NCBI GenBank assembly: GCA_964462125.1
Contig: CAYWXT010000277.1
Coordinates: 1 to 7,002 of the forward strand
From: JAWLFY01 sp964462125
Lineage (GTDB): Bacteria > Planctomycetota > Planctomycetia > Pirellulales > Pirellulaceae
Direction: 5' to 3'
DNA: 7,002 nucleotides
Shown: piece after piece, positions 1-5,586 of the stretch
Numbering within the stretch: position 1 is the stretch's first letter
How the letters are laid out: each line of letters begins with the position of its first letter
Position numbers and translations under genes: made by a program
The notes under the pieces: generated by a model
Database searches by the model: none
Told to the model about the DNA's origin: nothing
What the model saw: only the letters and a program-made list of their open reading frames with translations

Positions 1-960
1 GATCAGCTTCGCGGCGCTGGGGTGCTGATCGGCGGGGGCGACAGTGGGGCGGGGAGAGATGACGACGCAGCGTCACCGCGAGAGCTGGTCGTGGCCGCTG
101 CCGGGATGGCCTGGCTTCCTGCCGAGCCCTCCGACGTCGGCTGGCAATTGCTTTCCGAGGCCGGGGTCGATCTCAGCTTGCTGCCCGAGGTTGCGGCCCG
201 TGACCGACAACCGTTGACGGCCGAGGACGCCGATGCGTTCTATGCGATGCTGGCTACCGCAAAACAGATCGGTGCCGGTCACGCCCCGGGGCCGGACGCA
301 GAATCCCTGCCAAGGCCCGCGCCGGTGGAGCCGATCGAGTTGCTGCAAGCCCCGCAGGGCCACGTGGGGCGTTGGTTGCAGCTGCGGCTCGATACCGTTC
401 GCGTCACGCGAGTTTCGTTGCACGACCAGCCTCAGCGGCAGGAGCAACTTGGCCAGGACCACTTTTTTCAGATCGACGCGATCGGCGATTTGGGGAACGT
501 GGAAGTGCAGATCCCGGCGGCAGAACCCGGCGCCGAGCCGGTCCGGTTCAAGAACCGCTACCCGGTCACCTTGGTCGCCACGACGCTCCCCGATTTTCTC
601 CGCGCCGAGATCGAACGTACGTCGGGGCCGAGGGCGGTCGTCGCGCCGGTTGCGATCCCGATCGAGGTCGATGGTTTTTTCTATCGATTGTGGAGCTACG
701 AATCCGACTTCATGTCGCGGCGCGGCGAGGACCAGTTCGGACCCTTGTTCGTCGCCGCCCGTTGGCAAAGCCGCCAGCTCACCGAACGCGACCCGGCTGG
801 GGTGGCCAGGATCGGATGGTGGGCCGCTGGCGGCGTTCTGATCGGCGTGGCGTTGATCATTTTGTGGGCGACCGTGACCGCGCGGCGGGATGCTCGAGTA
901 CGGGAACAACGGCGAAATCGGGAAGCAGAGCAGGCCTCCTGGCCCCCCAGGACGAGTTGA
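1..960 (+). CDS. Hypothetical protein with C-terminal transmembrane anchor (5' end outside window)
   Basis: The reading frame is open from base 1, so the gene most likely begins left of the window; the GTG at 22 is the first possible start inside it. The visible part is about 320 residues. Counting from GTG 22, residues 265-285 (GWWAAGGVLIGVALIILWATV, given here by its ends) form one strongly hydrophobic helix. It is followed by a basic tail rich in Arg (ARRDARVREQRRNRE), which suggests a C-terminal anchor with the tail in the cytoplasm. Before it lies a soluble region with a motif VDGFFYRLWSYES followed by FGPLFVAARWQ. This resembles a motif pattern (GYFFK.W.Y...APL.LAR) that I recall from uncharacterised planctomycete proteins, but no function is known to me. 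There are no catalytic motifs. The next gene is 493 bases away, so it is probably not in the mdh transcript. Coding status is fairly sure; function is unknown. Confidence 0.75.
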   Translation, partial: DQLRGAGVLIGGGDSGAGRDDDAASPRELVVAAAGMAWLPAEPSDVGWQLLSEAGVDLSLLPEVAARDRQPLTAEDADAFYAMLATAKQIGAGHAPGPDAESLPRPAPVEPIELLQAPQGHVGRWLQLRLDTVRVTRVSLHDQPQRQEQLGQDHFFQIDAIGDLGNVEVQIPAAEPGAEPVRFKNRYPVTLVATTLPDFLRAEIERTSGPRAVVAPVAIPIEVDGFFYRLWSYESDFMSRRGEDQFGPLFVAARWQSRQLTERDPAGVARIGWWAAGGVLIGVALIILWATVTARRDARVREQRRNREAEQASWPPRTS

Positions 961-1453
961 CCGGAGACATCATCATCGCATCGTTACGCACCAGTCGGCA
1001 TTGTGACCGCCGACAATTCCCGCAACGGCTCAGTCAAGCGGATCAATTGAAAGCAAGGGCTGCTGATTGGCAGCCCGTTCCCAGTTGTCGAGTCACGCGT
1101 GTCGATGGTTCGCAACCCATTCGCCAACCAGTTTACCAGCGCGGCGCGGGAGATCGCCAGCGATCACGGTCCCTGTCTCGATATTTGCCGTTGCCTCATG
1201 GCCGCTGTAAATCGCGTGAAGATTTGGCGGTATCCGCAATCAAGACGGATGCCCTTGTACTCGATGGGCCAAGCGCTGCTCGCAAGTAGATTCCCGCCTA
1301 CCCGGCCCGGTGACGGGCACGTTCTGCGCCCGCGCGGCTTTTCCCCTGCCGTCCTCGGACCATCCACTTGACCGCGGAGGGAGCTCCTGGACGATATACC
1401 GCTTTCCCTCCCTCACGACTTTCCTTCCCCACGACTGACCGGACCCCACATCC
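961..1453. other. 493-base intergenic region without a convincing gene
   Basis: This stretch separates the anchored hypothetical protein from mdh. It holds a perfect 7-bp hairpin (1057-1076) and a smaller GCCCG/CGGGC hairpin (1305-1318). Its last 54 bases, just before mdh, are pyrimidine-rich. A 90-codon frame from a GTG at 1099 has no recognisable domain, no ribosome binding site and an odd composition, so I do not call it. I saw no tRNA or conserved RNA fold. Confidence 0.6.
1057..1076 (+). terminator. Hairpin 97 bases after the first gene, possible terminator
   Basis: GGGCTGC (1057-1063) pairs perfectly with GCAGCCC (1070-1076) around a 6-base TGATTG loop. It is GC-rich and lies downstream of the stop at 960, so it could end or stabilise that transcript. 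There is no T-run after it, so it is not a classical intrinsic terminator. Confidence 0.3.
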
Positions 1454-2401
1454 ATGCGACGAGCAAAGATTTCCATCATCGGAGCCGGCAACGTCGGCGC
1501 GACGTGTGCTCACTGGTGCGCCGCGGCTGAACTTGGCGACGTGATTCTGTTGGATATTCCTCAGACCGAGGACATGCCGCGGGGCAAGGCGTTGGATCTG
1601 ATGCAGGCCTCGCCGATTATGGGGTTCGATTCCAACATCGTCGGCACGACCGACTACGCCGATACCGTTGGCAGCGACGTGGTGGTGGTCACCGCCGGGA
1701 TCCCTCGCAAGCCAGGGATGAGCCGGGATGATTTGCTCAGCACCAACGCGAAGATCGTCACCAGTGTTGCGGAACAGATCCAAGCAACCAGTCCCGATGC
1801 GGTCGTGATCGTCGTCAGCAACCCGCTCGACGCGATGGTCCAGCAGATGTGGAAGGTGACTGGGTTCGACCCCGCGAAGGTCTGTGGCCAGGCCGGTGTC
1901 CTCGACACCGCGCGCTACCGAACCTTCCTGGCGATGGAACTGGGGGTCAGCGTCGAGGATGTGACCGCGATGTTGATGGGCGGCCACGGGGACACCATGG
2001 TGCCGATCCCCAGTTGCACCAGCGTCGGGGGGATTCCGGTGACGCAGTTGATCGAGCCGGCGCGGCTGGCCGAGATTGTCGACCGAACGCGCAAAGGGGG
2101 CGCCGAAATCGTCTCGTTGCTCAAGACCGGCAGTGCCTATTACGCCCCGGCGGCAGCCTGTGCCCAAATGGTCGAAGCAGTGGTGCGGGACAAAAAACGC
2201 GTCATTCCGGTCGCGGCCTACTGCAACGAGGAGTATGGCGTGGGGGGCTATTACGTCGGTGTGCCGGTCGTGATGGGCAGCGGCGGGGTGGAACGAATCA
2301 TCCAGCTCGACCTGACGGACTCGGAAACGGCCGACTTCCGAAACAGCGTCGATGCGGTCAAGCAGCTCGTCTCCACCATGGGCGATTTGCTAGCATCCTG
2401 A
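1454..2401 (+). CDS. mdh: Malate dehydrogenase (NAD-dependent, LDH-like type)
   Basis: This 315-residue protein interconverts malate and oxaloacetate with NAD in the cytoplasm, a citric acid cycle step. The N-terminal Rossmann motif is GAGNVGAT (residues 10-17), with Asp34 at the end of the second strand placed to bind the NAD ribose. The active-site loop GIPRKPGMSRDDLL (82-95) carries Arg85 and Arg91. Arg85 at the specificity position marks malate rather than lactate dehydrogenase. VSNPLD (121-126) holds the cofactor/substrate Asn123. Asp151 and Arg154 lie in GVLDTARYR, and the catalytic His178 is in GGHGD. The length is normal for the LDH-like MDH group and all key residues are present. The ATG at 1454 leaves only eight residues before the Rossmann strand motif, which fits the family. 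No Shine-Dalgarno sequence precedes it; the leader is pyrimidine-rich. It appears to be a single-gene unit. Confidence 0.97.
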   Translation: MRRAKISIIGAGNVGATCAHWCAAAELGDVILLDIPQTEDMPRGKALDLMQASPIMGFDSNIVGTTDYADTVGSDVVVVTAGIPRKPGMSRDDLLSTNAKIVTSVAEQIQATSPDAVVIVVSNPLDAMVQQMWKVTGFDPAKVCGQAGVLDTARYRTFLAMELGVSVEDVTAMLMGGHGDTMVPIPSCTSVGGIPVTQLIEPARLAEIVDRTRKGGAEIVSLLKTGSAYYAPAAACAQMVEAVVRDKKRVIPVAAYCNEEYGVGGYYVGVPVVMGSGGVERIIQLDLTDSETADFRNSVDAVKQLVSTMGDLLAS

Positions 2402-2426
2402 TGGGTGGTTTTGGCTGTGCAATGGC

Positions 2427-2439
2427 CGGAATTCTTCCG
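2427..2439 (+). terminator. Small hairpin after mdh, weak terminator candidate
   Basis: CGGAA (2427-2431) and TTCCG (2435-2439) form a 5-bp stem with a TTC loop, 25 bases after the mdh stop. The stem is short and no T-run follows, so a role in ending the mdh transcript is only a possibility. Confidence 0.18.
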
Positions 2440-2465
2440 TCCCGACCAGACTTTGGGCATCCGCG

Positions 2466-2495
2466 TTGACAGCGACCTGAGTTCGATCGTAGGTT
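2466..2495 (+). promoter_or_regulatory. Possible sigma70-type promoter before the hydrolase-like gene
   Basis: A perfect TTGACA (2466-2471) is followed after 18 bases by TAGGTT (2490-2495), which matches TATAAT at three of six positions. It lies about 107 bases before the ATG at 2603, in the gap between mdh and the hydrolase-like gene. The -35 is good and the -10 poor, so this is a candidate only. Confidence 0.3.
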
Positions 2496-2602
2496 CTTCA
2501 TCGGCCGGTCGGAAGGCTTACGTCATTTTGCCGACGCTCCGGTCCTTCTCTGCACCTCGTTCCAGACCCACCTTCGCACCTCGAACAGGAATGTGATGCG
2601 CC

Positions 2603-3484
2603 ATGAATCGCTACCATACGTCGATTCCGTGGGATTTGGCTCCCGATTCCACCCCCAAGGAGTCACCGCCGGGTGGGCCCGATGCTTGGCAGAAGCCAGC
2701 GATGGCGGCGTGGGAGCACGAAACGTCCGAACTTCCGCGCGGCGAGGGAGCAGGGATTTCGGAGGGGATGTTCTCCGACGATGGTGAGCCGGCGGCGGCG
2801 CGGGTCTATCTGTTGCCGGTGCATTACGAGCCAACCTACCGCTACCCCTTGGTCGTGTGGCTCCACAGTGATGGCTACAACGAGCATCAGGTGGAGCAGG
2901 TGATGCCGCACATCAGCTTGCAGAATTACATCGGCGTCGGGGTCCGCGGCGTCCGAGCGGCCGACTCGGTCGGCCATCAATATGATTGGGCCTTCAGCGG
3001 CGCAGGGGTCGACGCGGCTCAGAGGGCCATCGCTGAGACGGTCCAGGAAGCCGGGGCCCGGTTTTCCGTCCATCCTGACCGCGTGATCTTGGCCGGTTAC
3101 CGCAGCGGCGGCACGATGGCCTTGCAGGTCGCGCTCCGCGAACCGGAGGCCTATGCCGGGGTGGTATCCCTGGGCGGCGGACTGCCGCGCGGCGGCGGGT
3201 CGCTGGGAAACCTTCCCTCCTTGCGGCGACGGCGCATGCCGATGCTCTGGCAATGGGCCCGATTGGGTGAGCATTTCGATCACCAGCGGATCTCGGACGA
3301 CCTCCGCACTGCGATGCTGGTGCAGGCCCAGGTGGAGGTTCGCCAGTACGAGGACGACGACGAGATGAATACGGTCACACTGTCCGATGTGAACGATTGG
3401 GTGATGCGATGGATCGTGGCGGGAACAGGAGCGGGGGAGATCGGCCGCTTTGCCAGTGCCGAGATTCCCTTTTCCAATAATTGA
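2603..3484 (+). CDS. Alpha/beta-hydrolase-like protein (phospholipase/carboxylesterase-related), probable loss of catalytic triad
   Basis: The protein has 293 residues. Residues 1-65 are a polar, Pro-rich, probably disordered leader. From about 66 the order matches the phospholipase/carboxylesterase (esterase) fold: YPLVVWLHSDGYNEHQ (81-96, strand and oxyanion-type loop), NYIGVGVRG (108-116), YDW (127-129), the helix before HPDRVILAGYRSGGTMALQVAL (elbow near 164-174), then VVSLGGGLP (187-195). The usual elbow is G-F-S-Q-G-G with Ser as nucleophile; here it is G-Y-R-S-G-G, so Arg167 occupies the nucleophile position and Ser168 is one place later. The usual HG..D acid region is replaced by MLWQWARLGEHFD (214-226). 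The usual GH near the C-terminus is replaced by acidic YEDDDEMN (249-256). There is no signal peptide. AGGA at 2587-2590 lies 12 bases before the ATG. The fold call is fairly sure; substrate and activity are unknown, and it may be a non-enzymatic relative. Confidence 0.8.
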   Translation: MNRYHTSIPWDLAPDSTPKESPPGGPDAWQKPAMAAWEHETSELPRGEGAGISEGMFSDDGEPAAARVYLLPVHYEPTYRYPLVVWLHSDGYNEHQVEQVMPHISLQNYIGVGVRGVRAADSVGHQYDWAFSGAGVDAAQRAIAETVQEAGARFSVHPDRVILAGYRSGGTMALQVALREPEAYAGVVSLGGGLPRGGGSLGNLPSLRRRRMPMLWQWARLGEHFDHQRISDDLRTAMLVQAQVEVRQYEDDDEMNTVTLSDVNDWVMRWIVAGTGAGEIGRFASAEIPFSNN

Positions 3485-3648
3485 AGGGGTGAGGTGCCGG
3501 GAATCGATCCCGCGGGTCGAGCGTCCTTGGGAATTCACGCTCCCGGGCGGACGCCAAGCGGTCGCGACGGTACACTATGGTTCTGTTTTGCTTGCAGCGC
3601 CGAAGAATTCCCACCCTCTCCCCGTTCGTCCCGCGAGGCATCACGAAG

Positions 3649-4038
3649 ATGGCGGATACTGACCGTTCCTCCGGCAAGAAAGTCTTGATCGTCGATGACG
3701 ACGTCGAGATTGTTGAATCGATCAAATACGCCCTGCAGGGCGTTGGTCACGATGTGGTGGTTGCACGAGACGGGAACCAAGGGATCGCACTGGCCGAACG
3801 CGAAAATCCTGATCTGATGATCCTGGACATGATGATGCCCAAGCGAAGCGGGTTTCTGGTGCTGGAAAAGCTCCGCCGCGTCCGGGATGAGCCGTTGCCG
3901 GTGATCATGATTACCGGCAACGAGGGGACTCGGCATAAGGCGTATGCGGAGTTGCTCGGCGTCAGCGACTACATCCGCAAGCCGTTTGCGATGGATCGTT
4001 TGGTGGTGGCTGTCGGGCGGTTGCTCGAGGCCAATTGA
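3649..4038 (+). CDS. Single-domain response regulator (CheY-like receiver)
   Basis: This 129-residue protein is almost entirely one receiver domain. The acidic pocket is IVDDD (14-18). The phosphoacceptor is Asp60 in MILDMMMP (57-64). The switch Thr89 is in MITGNE (87-92), and the conserved Lys111 is in IRKPF (109-113). It therefore should accept a phosphoryl group from a histidine kinase and act by protein contact, since there is no DNA-binding or enzymatic output domain. No kinase gene is in the window. I chose the ATG at 3649 because the receiver starts about ten residues later and GAGG (3635-3638) lies ten bases before it. An in-frame ATG at 3577 would add 24 residues (MVLFCLQRRRIPTL...) with no family support. 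Its stop is close to, or overlapped by, the start of the DUF423 gene, so the two are probably co-transcribed. Confidence 0.92.
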   Translation: MADTDRSSGKKVLIVDDDVEIVESIKYALQGVGHDVVVARDGNQGIALAERENPDLMILDMMMPKRSGFLVLEKLRRVRDEPLPVIMITGNEGTRHKAYAELLGVSDYIRKPFAMDRLVVAVGRLLEAN

Positions 4039-4061
4039 CGAAATTTGCCACAGCGACTCGC

Positions 4062-4502
4062 ATGGAAACCCCGGTGGATTGTTTGACCCGACGCATCGTC
4101 TTGGCCGCCGCCGTCGCTGGGTTTCTCGGAGTGGGGTTGGGGGCGTTCGGAAGCCATGGTTTGCCAGCGGCGTTGGCGTCCGGCGGGCTTGACGAGGAGT
4201 TGATTGCCCGGCGATCGGATCAGTTCGATGTCGCTGTTCGCTACCACTTGATCCATGCCGCGAGCCTGCTCGGCCTTGCCGGACTGCCCGGCGGGAGCCG
4301 CGGTGCTCGAGGGATCGTTGCTGGATTGTTCGTCGCTGGATTGGTGCTCTTCAGCGGCAGCCTTTACCTGCTGGTGCTGACCAACACACCGTGGCTTGGC
4401 GCCGTCACCCCCTTCGGTGGGTTAAGTTGGTTAGCGGGTTGGGCGGTACTCGCGGTCGATACGTGGCGCGGCGCTGCGGCGGTCTTGCCAGAAGACAACT
4501 AG
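4062..4502 (+). CDS. DUF423 family small membrane protein (YgdD-like)
   Basis: This integral membrane protein has 146 residues from ATG 4062. It shows the DUF423 signature in order: LGAFGSHGL (26-34), the amphipathic stretch ending in YHLIHA (61-66), GLFVAGLVLFSGSLYLLVL (88-106) and LGAVTPFGGLSWLAGWAVL (112-130). Hydrophobic segments near 12-29, 63-75, 84-106 and 112-132 fit the four-helix topology expected of the family. The biochemical role of the family is not established. A TTG at 4035 would overlap the preceding stop by four bases and add nine residues (GAGG lies only four bases before it). The ATG at 4062 gives the more usual N-terminus but has no clear ribosome binding site. Either way the gene is tightly linked to the response regulator. 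pyrB begins about 80 bases downstream. Confidence 0.88.
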   Translation: METPVDCLTRRIVLAAAVAGFLGVGLGAFGSHGLPAALASGGLDEELIARRSDQFDVAVRYHLIHAASLLGLAGLPGGSRGARGIVAGLFVAGLVLFSGSLYLLVLTNTPWLGAVTPFGGLSWLAGWAVLAVDTWRGAAAVLPEDN

Positions 4503-4539
4503 GCTCGTACGCTCTGGTGGACACGATGTTGGACTCTTC

Positions 4540-4559
4540 CCGGCAACCACGATTGCCGG
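4540..4559 (+). promoter_or_regulatory. Perfect hairpin in the leader of pyrB
   Basis: CCGGCAA (4540-4546) pairs perfectly with TTGCCGG (4553-4559) around a CCACGA loop. It sits in the 79-base gap between the DUF423 stop and the pyrB start, 22 bases before the ATG at 4582. No T-run follows, so it is not a standard terminator. It could affect mRNA stability or pyrB translation, or be a protein-binding site. Confidence 0.3.
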
Positions 4560-4581
4560 ACTCCCTGGGCGGGTGTACTCG

Positions 4582-5547
4582 ATGATGACTGATTCGGTAG
4601 GCAACGGCCTCACCTATCCGTCGACCTGGCACCGCCGTCATTTGCTTGATCTCGAAAGCTTGACCGCGAGCGAGATCACGACCTTGCTCGACACCGCGCA
4701 GCAACTCAAGGACGCCACAGAGGGTTGCCGCCGGAAACTGTCGCTGCTGGCGGGCAAAACATGTGCAAATCTCTTTTTTGAAAACAGCACGCGGACCCGC
4801 AACAGTTTTTCGCTGGCGGCGAAACGCTTGGGCGCCGACACGGTCGAGTTCAGCAATTCCGGCAGCAGTACGGCCAAGGGGGAGACCTTCATCGACACCG
4901 CCAAGACGATCGAGGCGATGGGGGTCGACTGGGTCGTCACGCGGCACCACACGCCGGGAACGCCCCACCTGCTCGCCCGGGAATTGAGGTGCCCGGTGAT
5001 CAATGCCGGCGACGGCCCGCACGAGCATCCGACGCAAGGACTGTTGGACATCCTGACCATTCGCCAGCACCGCGGCACGATCAAGGGGCTGACCGTGGCA
5101 TTGGTCGGTGACATCGCCCACAGCCGGACCGCGCGGAGCAACATCTGGGGGCTGAGGAAGCTCGGGGCACATGTGATTATCTGTGGCCCGCCCACGCTGG
5201 TCAGTCCCCGTTGGGCCGAACTCGGTTTCGAGACAGCTCACCGCTTGGACGAAATCCTGCCCCGCTGTGACGTGCTGAACCTGCTCCGCGTCCAGTTCGA
5301 ACGTCAGGTCGCGCGGCCGTTTCCCAGTGTCCACGAGTACGCGGCGCTGTATGCGATGAATGGCGACCGGTTGAAACTGGCCAAGGACGAGATCTTGATC
5401 ATGGCGCCGGGACCGATCAATCGAGGCGTTGAAATCTCACCCGATGTCGCTGATGGCCCCCACTCGGTGATCTTGGAACAGGTGACCAACGGGATCGCCG
5501 TTCGCATGGCCGCGCTTTGGCTGCTCGCCGGTGCAACCAACCGCTGA
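4582..5547 (+). CDS. pyrB: Aspartate carbamoyltransferase catalytic subunit
   Basis: This 321-residue enzyme joins carbamoyl phosphate and aspartate to give carbamoyl aspartate, the first committed step of pyrimidine synthesis. All active-site motifs are present: FFENSTRTR (65-73, carbamoyl phosphate loop), SSTAKGET (95-102, mobile loop with Lys99), TRHHTPG (120-126), HPTQGLLD (149-156), GDIAHSRTARSN (176-187), LLRVQFER (234-241, aspartate binding) and MAPGPINRGVEI (274-285). The sequence before RRHLLDLESLT is about 17 residues long, similar to the N-terminal extension of pseudomonad PyrB and unlike the short start of Bacillus PyrB. No pyrI regulatory subunit follows. Instead a dihydroorotase homologue starts 39 bases later, suggesting a PyrB-PyrC' complex. 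The start is uncertain among ATG 4582, ATG 4585 and GTG 4573. ATG 4582 lies eight bases after the G-rich GGGCGGG (4567-4573), the best though weak binding-site candidate. Confidence 0.97.
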   Translation: MMTDSVGNGLTYPSTWHRRHLLDLESLTASEITTLLDTAQQLKDATEGCRRKLSLLAGKTCANLFFENSTRTRNSFSLAAKRLGADTVEFSNSGSSTAKGETFIDTAKTIEAMGVDWVVTRHHTPGTPHLLARELRCPVINAGDGPHEHPTQGLLDILTIRQHRGTIKGLTVALVGDIAHSRTARSNIWGLRKLGAHVIICGPPTLVSPRWAELGFETAHRLDEILPRCDVLNLLRVQFERQVARPFPSVHEYAALYAMNGDRLKLAKDEILIMAPGPINRGVEISPDVADGPHSVILEQVTNGIAVRMAALWLLAGATNR

Positions 5548-5586
5548 TCGCCCCCACGCTGACCGGCCAAGCAGACGAGAACGCCG

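Noticed and set aside
1107..1118. GGTTCGCAACCC, resembling a tRNA T-arm
   Set aside because: The base expected to be the conserved A of the T-loop is C, and no acceptor, D or anticodon arms fit around it.
1099..1371. 90-codon + frame in the gap before mdh
   Set aside because: GTG start without binding site, no recognisable domain, Arg/Pro-rich composition typical of chance frames in GC-rich DNA.
1368..1400. TTGACC with downstream GATATA/TATACC as an mdh promoter
   Set aside because: Spacers of 19 to 21 bases and poor -10 matches; cannot be told from chance.
3498..3512. CGGGA/TCCCG hairpin after the hydrolase-like gene as terminator
   Set aside because: Only a 5-bp stem with no T-run; too weak to call in this GC-rich sequence.
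2663..3538. 291-codon frame on the - strand opposite the hydrolase-like gene
   Set aside because: Composition rich in His, Arg and Pro with no domain; the + strand protein matches a known fold throughout.
3571..3576. TACACT as a -10 element for the response regulator
   Set aside because: It matches four of six consensus bases, but no acceptable -35 lies 15-19 bases upstream.
3577..3648. 24-residue N-terminal extension of the response regulator
   Set aside because: Receiver proteins start close to the first strand; the extension has no family support, while ATG 3649 has GAGG at proper distance.
4405..5334. 309-codon frame on the - strand opposite DUF423 and pyrB
   Set aside because: It is an antisense shadow of pyrB, whose + strand product has every ATCase motif.
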